Shown one piece after another: positions 39,212 through 48,569 of a stretch of DNA of 64,000 nucleotides; positions within the stretch are counted from its first letter, which is position 1, and every line of letters starts with the position of its first letter. The notes beneath the pieces were generated by a model. It was not told the DNA's origin, did not search any database, and was given only the letters and a program-made list of their open reading frames with translations. The DNA comes from Bacillus sp. Xin1 (lineage in GTDB: Bacteria; Bacillota; Bacilli; Bacillales; Bacillaceae_G): assembly GCF_013314535.1 (NCBI RefSeq), contig NZ_JABUAE010000023.1, positions 1-64,000 of the forward strand. The letters are read 5' to 3'. The position numbers were made by a program, and so were the translations under genes.

Positions 39212-40714
39212 TTATGTTAACGGAAGATAAACAAAAAATGTAGTTCCTTCTCCAAGCTTACTCTTTACAACTACTGTTCCGCCATGTGCGTAAACGATAG
39301 TTTGAGTAATAGCAAGACCTAGACCAGCCCCGCCGTACTGTCTTGCTCGAGAGCTATCTATTCGATAAAAACGGTCAAATAGATAGGGGAGATTCTCTGT
39401 TTTTATACCGGAACCATTATCATGGATTGAAAGTTCTACTTGATTCTCCATAGCCATTAAAGAAATTGTTATTTTTCCTGTAATTGGGTCGGTATGTTGG
39501 ACTGCATTGTGAAATAAGTTTAAGATCACTTGCTTGATTTTATCGGTATCATAATCTCCTTTTATACCTTCTGTTAGATCGTATGCTATCTTTCGGTTAC
39601 CTCCCAAAACACTTAATTGCGGCTCCATCTGCCGAATGAGGTTTGTAATATTGGTTTCTGATAAATGTAATCCGGGTTCGCGATCCATCTTTGCAAGGAA
39701 TAATAAGTCTTCTACTAGCTTGATGATCCGTTTTGATTCGCCATGCATACTATTTAAAGCGTTATAGAGCTGTTCAGGACGGTCTGCTGCACCTCGCAAT
39801 AGAACTTCTAAGAAACCATGAATTGACGTAAGCGGTGTTCTTAGTTCATGAGAAGCATCAGCAATAAAACGCCTCATTTGTTCTTTTGTTTCCCTTTCAT
39901 ACTCAAAGGATGCCTCCAATCGTTCTAACATACCGTTATACGTTTCTGATAAACGGTCAATTTCCTCTTGTCCTTGGTGTGTCGGTAGGCGTTCAGCTAA
40001 ATTGCCTGCATTTGTATTCTTCACTGCGTTTACAATGTTGGAAAGAGGGACAAGTGTTTTTTTCAGAACCGGTAAATATAGTGCTAAGCCGGCAACTAGG
40101 GCTAGTCCAGATAGAACAATGAATGTGAGCAGTTGTTGGAATAGAACATCACGTAAAGGTGCGGTATCTGTTCCGATTTGAAGAATATGATCAGGAGTTT
40201 GATCTAAAGTGCCATTCGGATGAGCAGGAGTGCCTCTCATTGGTCTGAATACTACTAACTGATCGATTCCTTCTTTATTGCGTAGCACTCTATATTCGAT
40301 TTGTTTGTGATTTGAAATTTGTTCTAATACTTTTGTATAGTCTTCGTTTGAAAGCTTGGGAGATGACATGCCAGTGCTCCTTGCTAGATCTTCATAACTA
40401 CCATCTTTTCCGATAACTGCAAGTGAAATATCTTGTGAAAACAGGAATTTTGGTCGGTTAGGTTCAGGGTGGTTTTCTACTTTATTTTGTGAATCAAAGG
40501 GAAGTAAGTCTATTTCTGGTGGTAAAGACATTAGTTTTGCTCGTAATGTTTCAGACTCATTTTTATATAGAAAATCTTTCATCACCCAATATTGCAAAAG
40601 ACCAATACTCAAAAGAATAAGAGATAAAATAAATAATGTTCGCGTTAGGAGTTGACGCCGTAGAGACCGGGGTACAAATATCTTTTTTATAAAAGCAGTG
40701 ATGTTTGTAATCAT
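39212..40714 (-). CDS. Sensor histidine kinase
   Basis: 500 aa. Two membrane helices (residues about 20-42 and 190-210) enclose an external domain of roughly 145 residues. A HAMP linker follows, then HisKA with phosphorylated His near residue 288 in ADASHELRTPLTSIHGF, and a HATPase domain with HNAVQH, DNGSGI and GAGLGLAI boxes. Start overlaps the response-regulator stop by 4 bases. The signal is unknown; the divergent target operon is for envelope glycosylation, so a wall-stress signal is plausible. Confidence 0.95.
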   Translation of the reverse strand: MITNITAFIKKIFVPRSLRRQLLTRTLFILSLILLSIGLLQYWVMKDFLYKNESETLRAKLMSLPPEIDLLPFDSQNKVENHPEPNRPKFLFSQDISLAVIGKDGSYEDLARSTGMSSPKLSNEDYTKVLEQISNHKQIEYRVLRNKEGIDQLVVFRPMRGTPAHPNGTLDQTPDHILQIGTDTAPLRDVLFQQLLTFIVLSGLALVAGLALYLPVLKKTLVPLSNIVNAVKNTNAGNLAERLPTHQGQEEIDRLSETYNGMLERLEASFEYERETKEQMRRFIADASHELRTPLTSIHGFLEVLLRGAADRPEQLYNALNSMHGESKRIIKLVEDLLFLAKMDREPGLHLSETNITNLIRQMEPQLSVLGGNRKIAYDLTEGIKGDYDTDKIKQVILNLFHNAVQHTDPITGKITISLMAMENQVELSIHDNGSGIKTENLPYLFDRFYRIDSSRARQYGGAGLGLAITQTIVYAHGGTVVVKSKLGEGTTFFVYLPLT

Positions 40715-41397
40715 GGTAAATCCACACGGTAACCGGCACCCCTAATCGTACGAATGAGTCGATGTTCCTTATCTTTTAATTTTTCCCTGAGTGAGCGAAT
40801 ATACACTTCTACAATATTTTCATCCCCTTGAAAGTCATAGCCCCATACCTTATCAAGTATCCTTCCCTTGCTCAATACAATTCCATGATTGACTACAATG
40901 TATTTAAGAAGTTCATATTCTGTTGGGGAAAGTTCTAAAATTTGACCGTTAAATAGTAATTCTTTTCTACGATCATCTACTTTAAATGGGCCATAAATTA
41001 CTTCGCCAAATAGGTTCGGAAATTGATTGCGAAGGCGAGCGTGTATACGTGCCAGTAACTCATCAAAACTAAACGGCTTTATAACATAGTCATCTGCGCC
41101 TAATGTTAGTCCTTTAATCCGGTCATCCACTTCATCTTTTGCGGTGAGCATAATTACAGAAGTGCGGGCACCGCTTTTTTTCATCATCCGGCACACCTCA
41201 AATCCATCAATGCCTGGCATCATTACATCTAAGATTGTTACATGTGGCTTAAATTCTTGTGCCAGGTTAATAGCGCTTATCCCATCAGTAGCTTTTTTTA
41301 CCTCATATCCTTCGTTCATTAATCCTATCTCTAAAAATTGTAAAATGTGTGGTTCGTCATCTACTAACAATATTTTAATTCCTTTAAGAGGATTCAT
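40711..41397 (-). CDS. OmpR/PhoB-family response regulator
   Basis: 228 aa. Receiver domain with acidic pocket LVDDEPH, phospho-acceptor Asp near residue 56 in VTILDVMMPG, and Lys in VIKPFSF; C-terminal winged helix with LSPTEYELLKYIV and EVYIRSLREKL. ATG 41397 sits 8 bases behind AGGAGG; the ATG at 41406 is too close to it. First gene of a two-gene operon, divergent from the glycosyltransferase operon. Confidence 0.95.
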   Translation of the reverse strand: MNPLKGIKILLVDDEPHILQFLEIGLMNEGYEVKKATDGISAINLAQEFKPHVTILDVMMPGIDGFEVCRMMKKSGARTSVIMLTAKDEVDDRIKGLTLGADDYVIKPFSFDELLARIHARLRNQFPNLFGEVIYGPFKVDDRRKELLFNGQILELSPTEYELLKYIVVNHGIVLSKGRILDKVWGYDFQGDENIVEVYIRSLREKLKDKEHRLIRTIRGAGYRVDLP

Positions 41398-41448
41398 CTT
41401 TTTCATACCTCCTGTGTTGTCATTATTATTATTATTATCTACGATTAC

Positions 41449-41466
41449 GCTGAAAATTTGCTGAAA
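41449..41466. promoter_or_regulatory. Paired GCTGAAA sites in the regulator-operon upstream region
   Basis: GCTGAAA occurs at 41449-41455 and 41460-41466, an 11-base period, 50 bases upstream of the response regulator start. These are the reverse complements of the TTTCAG units found in the array at 41537-41575. They could allow autoregulation. Confidence 0.5.
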
Positions 41467-41536
41467 GGAGTTTGGATTAGTAGTGAAATTATTTTTTCCT
41501 TCTTATTTAATCCTTAATGTTAAAGGTATTTTACGC

Positions 41537-41575
41537 ATTCAGGAAACTTTCAGCTTATATTCAAGTCCATTTCAG
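41537..41575 (+). promoter_or_regulatory. Response-regulator binding array, four hexamers at 11-bp period
   Basis: ATTCAG (41537), TTTCAG (41548), ATTCAA (41559) and TTTCAG (41570) start exactly 11 bases apart. OmpR-family regulators bind head-to-tail half-sites with this spacing. The array reaches into the -35 region of a GATAAT -10 element at 41586-41591, as expected for an activator of the downstream operon. Confidence 0.65.
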
Positions 41576-41634
41576 ATGGAAGAGAGATAATACAGTCATG
41601 GCCTAGTTCAATATATAAAAGGAGTTGTAATACT

Positions 41635-43953
41635 ATGTTTTCACGGTTAAAAAAACGCTTAGATGTGCCTTTAATATTAATAGTCTTATTGGCAGTCTTT
41701 TTAAATGGATATAACATTTGGATCGATCAATATGCAAATACTTATTATACGACCGCAGTGGCAAGTATGTTGCAAAACTTCCATAATTTCTTTTTCGGTT
41801 CTCTCGATTCAGCAGGATCTGTAACAGTGGATAAACCACCTGTTACATTTTGGATACAAACAATCAGTGCTTATATCTTTGGTTTGCGCGGTTGGAGCGT
41901 GATTCTCCCTCAGGCATTGGCTGGAGTGGGGTCGGTACTACTCATCTATTTTTTAGTAAAACCATCTTTTGGCTTAACTGCTGCACGGCTTGGTGCTTTA
42001 GCTTTCACATGTACGCCAATTGCAGCGGCAGTGAGTCGAACAAATAATATTGATAGTATGCTTGTATTTACCCTTTTGATAGCTACTTGGTTTTTATTTA
42101 GAAGCGTGAAGCGTAGTAGCGTTTGGAGTCTCTTTGGTGCCTTTGCGGTAATAGGCTTGGCTTTCAATATGAAGATGCTACAGGCTTATATGGTACTTCC
42201 CGCTTTTTATGTCTTCTATGTTTGGGCTGCCAAAGTAAATTGGAAGAAAAAGATTGGTTTACTGTCTGGGGCAACGGTTATCATGCTTACTATTTCTCTT
42301 TCATGGGCAGTTATTGTGGATGCTATTCCTGAGGATAAGCGTCCATATGTTGGTAGTAGTGAGACAAATTCAGTTCTAGAATTAGCGTTTGGTTACAATG
42401 GACTCTCGCGCCTTACAGGAAATCAAGGAGGCGACGGGGGAGCACCTGGTGCGAACGACCAACAGCAACCCACTCAGGATAACAATTGGGAGATGACGAA
42501 TGGTGGGACTGAAAATGGAGTTGAATCGGCAAGTAGTGATGGTGGTAACCAGGGAGTTCAAACGGGTGAAGGAGATGACCGAGGAGCTCCTAATGTAAAT
42601 AGTCAATATCAATCGCCTCTAGATAACAATGAGGCAAAGCCGAACGATGACACTGAAAATAGGGTTAATTCAACAAACGGAGATAACCAGGGCGTTCAAA
42701 TTGGTAAAGGAGACGGCCCGCCCGGAGGTAATAATGGTGGTCCGGGTGGCAGAGCAGGTGGCAATTTTGGAACTGGTGAGAAAGGGCCACTCCGTCTATT
42801 CCAGTCTGAATTGTCTGGGCAGGCTAGTTGGCTTCTTCCGTTCGTTGCCATCGCTAGTGTCGGTTTGCTGGCTGGTTTAAGAAGAAACAATATAACGCCC
42901 AAGCATAAAGAAACAGTCTTCTGGCTCGTATGGTTAATCCCGGCAATGGCATTCTTCAGTATTGCAGGTTTCTTCCATCATTATTATCTAATTATGCTTG
43001 CAGCTCCTATTGCAGCTTTGTTTGGATCAGGTTGGACACAGCTTTTTGGGGATTATAAAAACAATGCTGGTTGGAAGTCTTGGTTATTGCCGGCAGCAAT
43101 TGTAGGAACGGCAGGATTCCAATGGTACATTATCCATCCTTATGATGATGTAATTGGGGCTGGTTGGTCTATTAGTATAACGTCTGCAGGAATAATCTTT
43201 GCTCTGGTGCTTGTTCTGTTTAAGTATAGAAAGGTAAAGTTACCTCTTGCAGTAAGCATTGCAGGATTACTTATACTGCTGATTGGACCATTGTATTGGG
43301 CTACTACACCGATTTCGTATGGTGGAAACAGTATGCTGCCACAGGCGGGACCAAGCTCGGCTGATGGTAAAGGTAACATGGGTGGTTTCGCAGGAGGAGC
43401 GATGCCTACAATGAATGGACAAGAAGGTCCTGACGGCGGTGAAATTCCGACCGAACGAGATCGTGAAGATAAATCTAATACTTCATCAGAAGATGATATG
43501 AAAGTGCCAATGACTAGTGGACAACCATCGGGAATACCAAGAAACAAGCAAGGAGGAATGGATAGCGAGAGTTTAGATAGTAAAACTTTGTCATACTTAA
43601 AGAAAAACAATACTGGTGAACAATATTTGTTTGCTACAACAAGCTATCAAACTGGAGCTCCTTACATGATAGATAAAGGGGAATCCGTGATAACAATGGG
43701 CGGATTTTCTGGTTCTGATCCGGTTTATACCGTTGAGGAATTAAAAGAATTGGTATCAAGTGGGAAAGTAAAATACTTCCTCATTTCAGGTGAAGGGATG
43801 CGAGGCGGAAGTTCTGAAGTGACAAAGTGGATTCAGGAAAATGGTGAGAAAATTCCATCTGAAGAATGGCAGACAACGCAAAACAGTGACAAGGAAAGCG
43901 TTAATATGGGTAGTCCTGAACGCTCAAATACTTTGTATAAAGTAACGTTGTAA
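41635..43953 (+). CDS. ArnT/PMT-family glycosyltransferase (YkcB-like)
   Basis: 772 aa integral membrane transferase with about 12 hydrophobic helices and the family segment DSAGSVTVDKPPVTFW near residues 57-72 (VDKPP loop), which in this class faces the lipid-phosphate sugar donor. Two long hydrophilic Gly/Asn/Asp-rich inserts (residues about 262-382 and 570-645) interrupt the helices; the first holds an imperfect internal duplication. RBS AAAGGAG. First of three genes with a polyprenyl-phosphate transferase and a GtrA protein, as in ykcB-ykcC of B. subtilis, pointing to sugar transfer onto wall or surface polymers. Confidence 0.88.
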   Translation: MFSRLKKRLDVPLILIVLLAVFLNGYNIWIDQYANTYYTTAVASMLQNFHNFFFGSLDSAGSVTVDKPPVTFWIQTISAYIFGLRGWSVILPQALAGVGSVLLIYFLVKPSFGLTAARLGALAFTCTPIAAAVSRTNNIDSMLVFTLLIATWFLFRSVKRSSVWSLFGAFAVIGLAFNMKMLQAYMVLPAFYVFYVWAAKVNWKKKIGLLSGATVIMLTISLSWAVIVDAIPEDKRPYVGSSETNSVLELAFGYNGLSRLTGNQGGDGGAPGANDQQQPTQDNNWEMTNGGTENGVESASSDGGNQGVQTGEGDDRGAPNVNSQYQSPLDNNEAKPNDDTENRVNSTNGDNQGVQIGKGDGPPGGNNGGPGGRAGGNFGTGEKGPLRLFQSELSGQASWLLPFVAIASVGLLAGLRRNNITPKHKETVFWLVWLIPAMAFFSIAGFFHHYYLIMLAAPIAALFGSGWTQLFGDYKNNAGWKSWLLPAAIVGTAGFQWYIIHPYDDVIGAGWSISITSAGIIFALVLVLFKYRKVKLPLAVSIAGLLILLIGPLYWATTPISYGGNSMLPQAGPSSADGKGNMGGFAGGAMPTMNGQEGPDGGEIPTERDREDKSNTSSEDDMKVPMTSGQPSGIPRNKQGGMDSESLDSKTLSYLKKNNTGEQYLFATTSYQTGAPYMIDKGESVITMGGFSGSDPVYTVEELKELVSSGKVKYFLISGEGMRGGSSEVTKWIQENGEKIPSEEWQTTQNSDKESVNMGSPERSNTLYKVTL

Positions 43954-43968
43954 AGGAGTGGAGCAAGA

Positions 43969-44949
43969 ATGAGAAGCGATATATGTTATTCGATCATAAT
44001 TCCCATGTATAACGAAGAAGCTGTTATTGAAGAAACCTACCGGAGACTGAAAAAGGTCATGAAGGATACGAATGGTACGTATGAGTTACTGTTCATTAAC
44101 GACGGAAGCCAAGACAGATGTGCTGATATTATAAAGGAATTTGCTAGATGTGATAAAACAGTGAAGCTCATTGATTTTTCTCGGAATTTTGGTCATCAGA
44201 TTGCAATTACGGCTGGCATGGATTACGCGAGAGGGGATGCGGTTATTATCATTGACGCTGATTTACAGGATCCACCCGAATTAATTTTACAAATGATTGA
44301 CAAGTGGAAAGAAGGTTATGAAGTAGTTTACGCAAAAAGAATCAAGCGTAAGGGTGAAACATGGTTTAAAAGGTGGTCAGCAAGCACGTTTTATCGTGTG
44401 CTTCGCGCTTCCACAGATATCGATATACCAGTGGATACTGGAGATTTTCGTCTCATGGACCAAAAGGTATGTAAAGAAATGAAACGAATCACAGAGAATA
44501 ATAGATTTGTTCGAGGATTGGTCAGCTGGGTTGGATTCCGTCAAATATCTATTGAATATGTTCGGGATGAAAGGTTAGCAGGTGAGACAAAATACCCCCT
44601 CAAACGAATGATAAAGCTATGTTTGGATGGAATTCTTTCTTTCTCATATAAGCCTTTGAAACTAGCGATCTATTCTGGCTTATTGCTATCTGGATCGGGC
44701 TTTCTGTATTTTATGTATGTCCTCTACCTTGCTCTTTTCACTGAAGCAACTATGAAGGGCTGGCCTTCTATGATTAGTATTATGTTAATCTTTAACGGTT
44801 TTATGCTGTTTATGCTGGGGATTATTGGTGAATATATTGGACGGATTTACGATGAAACAAAAGGAAGACCTTTATATATTGTCCGAGAATTTTATGAGGA
44901 ACAGAGAAAGGAAAAGTCAATTACGAACCATGAGGTAGTGTATGAATAA
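43969..44949 (+). CDS. Polyprenyl-phosphate glycosyltransferase, GT2 (YkcC/GtrB-like)
   Basis: 326 aa. The N-terminal GT2 domain shows SIIIPMYNEEAVIEETY, the FINDGSQD turn and the IDADLQDPPELI metal motif (DAD) near residue 96. Two C-terminal membrane helices (about 235-265 and 275-300) anchor it. It should load a sugar from a nucleotide onto undecaprenyl phosphate, making the donor used by the preceding transferase. RBS AAAGGAG; overlaps the next gene by 8 bases. Confidence 0.93.
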   Translation: MRSDICYSIIIPMYNEEAVIEETYRRLKKVMKDTNGTYELLFINDGSQDRCADIIKEFARCDKTVKLIDFSRNFGHQIAITAGMDYARGDAVIIIDADLQDPPELILQMIDKWKEGYEVVYAKRIKRKGETWFKRWSASTFYRVLRASTDIDIPVDTGDFRLMDQKVCKEMKRITENNRFVRGLVSWVGFRQISIEYVRDERLAGETKYPLKRMIKLCLDGILSFSYKPLKLAIYSGLLLSGSGFLYFMYVLYLALFTEATMKGWPSMISIMLIFNGFMLFMLGIIGEYIGRIYDETKGRPLYIVREFYEEQRKEKSITNHEVVYE

Positions 44950-45355
44950 GGGTTTGATACAAGTTTTGAAATTCTTGGCAGTGGGTGTGCTTAATACTGG
45001 TATCGATATAATGATTTTCACACTGCTGGTCATGGGGAAGGTACCGCTGCTATTGGCACAATGGATTTCCTATAGCTGTGGTGTAGCGAACAGCTACTTG
45101 CTTAATAGACAGTGGACATTCCAGCGAAAGGGAAAACAAGTTGTAAAAGAACCATTGAAATTTATGTGCGTTAATCTTTTAAGTCTTGTTGTAGTATCTC
45201 TAATACTAAGTGGTATGTATGACACTTTAGAGCAGTCTTTGGCTGTTTCTAAAGTGACTGCAACTTTGATTGGTAGCTTAATAAATTATGTAGGAAGTCG
45301 ATATTGGGTGTTCCGTGTTTCTTGCAATAAGAGAGTGGAATCAAATAGAAACTAA
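44942..45355 (+). CDS. GtrA-family flippase-like membrane protein
   Basis: 137 aa with four hydrophobic helices and the GtrA pattern: FLAVGVLNTGIDIMIF at the start, SYSCGVANSYLLNRQWTF in the middle (NSYLLNRQWTF motif) and YVGSRYWVF at the end. GtrA proteins are thought to flip undecaprenyl-phosphate-sugar to the outer face. Its position after the GT2 gene, with overlapping ends, completes the donor synthesis, flip and transfer set. Confidence 0.92.
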   Translation: MNKGLIQVLKFLAVGVLNTGIDIMIFTLLVMGKVPLLLAQWISYSCGVANSYLLNRQWTFQRKGKQVVKEPLKFMCVNLLSLVVVSLILSGMYDTLEQSLAVSKVTATLIGSLINYVGSRYWVFRVSCNKRVESNRN

Positions 45356-45569
45356 CAAAAGTAATAATTTTGCCAACGAGAATAGGTAGCGTTTTTTTAT
45401 TAGTGATAGAAGCGTAGTCAAAAGGGAGACCAATCAATAAATCTATCATTCGATTTTTAAATGGCTATTAAAGTTTTTTAGGCAAAATGAAAGAGAGTAT
45501 ATGTAAAAAAATAAACACATTCCATTAGGTAATTTCGTATATATTACTGTAGAACGGAGATCAAGAAAA

Positions 45570-46436
45570 ATGAAAAAAACAATCGCAGCTTTATCTTTCA
45601 GCCTAGCGCTCACTATTGGACTTGTGGGGTGCTCACCCTCCAGCAGTGAAGTCATCGTCAAAACGGATGCCGGAAATATTACAAAAGATGACTTATATGA
45701 GGTGCTAAAAACATCGAGCGGAGCAACAGTGCTAGAGAGTTTAATTGAAGAAAAATTATTGAGTACAAAATATAAAATTTCCAATGGAGAATTAAATAAA
45801 GCGTTCAATGAAATAAAATCTCAGTATGGGTCAGATGATGAATTTGAATTAGCATTGACTAGTAATGGATATGCCGACGAAGCTGCTTTTAAAGAACAAT
45901 TGGAGCTAAGCTTACTGCAAGAAAAAGCTACTACGGAAGGAATCAAGACATCTGAGAAAAAGCTAAAAGCTTATTATAATGAAAATAAGACGAACTATGA
46001 ATATGTGACAGCATCTCATATTTTGGTTAGTACGGAAGAAGAAGCAATTGAAATTAAAAAACAGCTGGATGATGGATCGGATTTTGCTAAGCTGGCAAAG
46101 GAGAAATCTACAGATACAACTTCCGGTGAAAAAGGCGGATCTCTTGGTGAATTTACGCGTAGTGAAATGGTTACAGAATTTGCAGAAGCTGCATTTAATC
46201 AAGAAGTTGGTACAATCAGTAATCCGGTGAAAACAGATTATGGTTACCATATCATCAAAGTTACTAAGCATGAACAAAAGAAATATAATGATATCAAAGA
46301 GCAAGTGAAGAAGGGTTATTTAAGTGCTAATGCTAAATCGATTGATGATGTAATGGACAAACTGAAGAAAAGTAAAAATGTAGAAATAATGGATAAGGAT
46401 TTAAAAAAACAAATAGCTACTACAGTACCTTCATGA
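45570..46436 (+). CDS. prsA: PrsA-type peptidyl-prolyl isomerase lipoprotein
   Basis: 288 aa. Signal with lipobox IGLVGCSPS (Cys near residue 21). An N-terminal helical chaperone region, then a parvulin (PPIC) domain around residues 135-230 with ASHILVSTEEEA and FAKLAKEKSTD...GGSLGEFTRSEM, and a Lys-rich C-terminal helix. PrsA folds secreted proteins at the membrane-wall interface. The B. cereus group has several prsA paralogues; which one this is cannot be told here. RBS GGAGATC. Confidence 0.94.
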   Translation: MKKTIAALSFSLALTIGLVGCSPSSSEVIVKTDAGNITKDDLYEVLKTSSGATVLESLIEEKLLSTKYKISNGELNKAFNEIKSQYGSDDEFELALTSNGYADEAAFKEQLELSLLQEKATTEGIKTSEKKLKAYYNENKTNYEYVTASHILVSTEEEAIEIKKQLDDGSDFAKLAKEKSTDTTSGEKGGSLGEFTRSEMVTEFAEAAFNQEVGTISNPVKTDYGYHIIKVTKHEQKKYNDIKEQVKKGYLSANAKSIDDVMDKLKKSKNVEIMDKDLKKQIATTVPS

Positions 46437-46514
46437 TGGAAGTGATGTAGTAGTTATAGATAGAAAATGTATGTGATAGAGTAATACAAAACTGGTATGT
46501 ATATACTAGATAAA

Positions 46515-46640
46515 ATGCTTAGTGTAAAAGACTACTATTTATTTGGAACATTACTTTTAGCAATGTCTTGTTTTGTATTTCAAAAAACAATTTGTGATAA
46601 TGAAGAAGATAACGAGTGTTTTCCGAAAAATGAACCTTAA
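46515..46640 (+). CDS. Possible 41-aa membrane or secreted peptide
   Basis: A short frame gives MLSVKDYYLFGTLLLAMSCF with one hydrophobic helix and an acidic, Cys-containing tail. No convincing ribosome binding site precedes it, and it lies alone between prsA and gatC. It ends just before a terminator hairpin, which mildly supports expression. Weak call. Confidence 0.25.
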   Translation: MLSVKDYYLFGTLLLAMSCFVFQKTICDNEEDNECFPKNEP

Positions 46641-46658
46641 ATAAAGAGTGAATTGTGT

Positions 46659-46686
46659 AGAAAGGCAGAAGCCTTTCTTTTTTTAT
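46659..46686 (+). terminator. Terminator between prsA and gatC
   Basis: AGAAAGGC pairs with GCCTTTCT, followed by seven T. It separates the prsA region from the gatCAB operon. Confidence 0.85.
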
Positions 46687-46792
46687 GTAAAAATGCTGTA
46701 AGTACCGTGTGTTGACTTGCTTGAAGTACTGAAAATTTGGTATCATCAATAGTATTGTAGATTGAACGATATATTATGGAGGTGGCCTAGCC

Positions 46793-47083
46793 GTGTCAAG
46801 AATTTCCGTTGAGAATGTAAAGCATGTAGCGCATTTAGCACGTCTTGCAATTACAGATCAAGAAGCAGAAAAATTTCAAAAACAACTAGATGCAATTGTT
46901 ACATTTGCAGAACAGTTAAATGAATTAGATACAACAGGTATTAAACCAACAACTCACGTATTAGATATGAAAAATATTATGCGTGAAGATGTGCCAGAAA
47001 AAGGTTTACCAGTTGAAGAAGTATTAAAAAATGCACCGGATCACAAAGATAATCAAATCCGTGTTCCAGCAGTATTAGAATAG
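46793..47083 (+). CDS. gatC: Aspartyl/glutamyl-tRNA amidotransferase subunit C
   Basis: GatC, 96 aa, is the belt-like small subunit that stabilises GatA and GatB. It starts with GTG at 46793 after TGGAGGTGG. Features: [20 protein letters not shown] start and the C-terminal [20 protein letters not shown] segment typical of the family. First gene of gatCAB, which converts Glu-tRNA(Gln) to Gln-tRNA(Gln) in bacteria lacking glutaminyl-tRNA synthetase. Confidence 0.97.
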   Translation: MSRISVENVKHVAHLARLAITDQEAEKFQKQLDAIVTFAEQLNELDTTGIKPTTHVLDMKNIMREDVPEKGLPVEEVLKNAPDHKDNQIRVPAVLE

Positions 47084-47098
47084 AGGAGGGGAATTTCG

Positions 47099-48556
47099 AT
47101 GTCATTATTTGATCATTCTGTATCAGAGTTACATAAAAAATTAAACAACAAAGAGATTTCCGTTACGGATTTAGTAGAAGAATCTTACAAGCGTATTGCG
47201 GATGTTGAAGATAACGTAAAAGCTTTTCTTACATTAGATGAAGAAAATGCACGTGCGAAAGCAAAAGAATTAGATGCGAAGATTGGTGCTGAAGATAATG
47301 GTTTACTATTTGGTATGCCAATCGGTGTGAAAGATAACATTGTAACAAATGGTCTTCGTACAACTTGTGCGAGCAAAATTTTAGCAAACTTCGATCCAAT
47401 TTATGATGCGACAGTTGTGCAAAAGCTAAAAGCTGCTGACACAATTACAATTGGTAAATTAAATATGGACGAGTTCGCAATGGGTTCTTCAAATGAAAAC
47501 TCTGGTTTCTATGCTACGAAAAATCCATGGAATTTAGATTACGTTCCAGGTGGATCTAGTGGTGGTTCTGCAGCAGCAGTAGCGGCTGGAGAAGTACTAT
47601 TCTCTTTAGGATCTGATACTGGTGGCTCTATCCGTCAACCAGCTGCATATTGCGGCGTTGTTGGTCTAAAACCAACTTATGGACGTGTATCTCGCTTTGG
47701 TTTAGTTGCATTCGCATCTTCTCTTGACCAAATCGGACCAATTACACGTACAGTAGAAGATAATGCATACTTATTACAAGCAATTTCAGGTGTTGACCGC
47801 ATGGATACAACTTCTGCAAATATTGAAGTTGGTAACTACTTAGCTGGTTTAACAGGTGATGTAAAAGGCTTACGTATCGCTGTACCAAAAGAATACTTAG
47901 GAGAAGGTGTTGGCGAAGAAGCTCGTGAGTCAGTGCTAGCTGCTTTAAAAGTATTAGAAGGTATGGGCGCAACTTGGGAAGAAGTATCTCTTCCGCACTC
48001 TAAATATGCTTTAGCAACGTACTACTTAATCTCTTCTTCTGAAGCGTCTGCTAACCTTTCACGTTTTGATGGCGTACGCTATGGCGTTCGTTCTGACAAT
48101 GTGAATAACTTAATGGACCTTTACAAAAACACGCGTAGCGAAGGCTTCGGTGATGAGGTAAAACGTCGTATTATGCTTGGTACATTTGCTCTTAGCTCTG
48201 GTTACTATGATGCATATTACAAAAAAGCACAACAAGTACGTACATTAATTAAAAATGACTTTGAAAATGTATTTGCTAACTATGATGTTATCATTGGACC
48301 AACAACGCCAACTCCTGCATTTAAAGTAGGCGAAAAAGTAGACGATCCAATGACAATGTATGCAAACGACATTTTAACAATCCCAGTAAACTTAGCAGGT
48401 GTTCCGGCAATTTCTGTTCCATGTGGATTTGGTGCGAACAACATGCCGCTTGGTTTACAAATTATCGGTAAACACTTCGATGAAGCGACAATTTACCGCG
48501 TTGCACATGCGTTTGAGCAAGCAACAGATTATCATACAAAAAAAGCAAGTCTGTAG
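47099..48556 (+). CDS. gatA: Glutamyl-tRNA(Gln) amidotransferase subunit A
   Basis: GatA, 485 aa, is the amidase that releases ammonia from glutamine. The amidase-signature Ser-cisSer-Lys triad is visible: Lys near residue 79 in GVKDNIVT, and the serines in the [15 protein letters not shown] loop near residue 150 and [12 protein letters not shown] near residue 175. RBS AGGAGGGG, 15 bases after gatC. Confidence 0.98.
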   Translation: MSLFDHSVSELHKKLNNKEISVTDLVEESYKRIADVEDNVKAFLTLDEENARAKAKELDAKIGAEDNGLLFGMPIGVKDNIVTNGLRTTCASKILANFDPIYDATVVQKLKAADTITIGKLNMDEFAMGSSNENSGFYATKNPWNLDYVPGGSSGGSAAAVAAGEVLFSLGSDTGGSIRQPAAYCGVVGLKPTYGRVSRFGLVAFASSLDQIGPITRTVEDNAYLLQAISGVDRMDTTSANIEVGNYLAGLTGDVKGLRIAVPKEYLGEGVGEEARESVLAALKVLEGMGATWEEVSLPHSKYALATYYLISSSEASANLSRFDGVRYGVRSDNVNNLMDLYKNTRSEGFGDEVKRRIMLGTFALSSGYYDAYYKKAQQVRTLIKNDFENVFANYDVIIGPTTPTPAFKVGEKVDDPMTMYANDILTIPVNLAGVPAISVPCGFGANNMPLGLQIIGKHFDEATIYRVAHAFEQATDYHTKKASL

Positions 48557-48569
48557 GAGGCGAGCATAG

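Noticed and set aside
43140-43610. 156-aa minus-strand frame in the ArnT/PMT-like gene
   Set aside because: Antisense of the Gly-rich loop, Pro/Ser-rich, no ribosome binding site.
46712-46746. gatC promoter TTGACT...TATCAT
   Set aside because: The spacer would be 23 bases, too long for a standard sigma-A promoter, so I did not annotate it.
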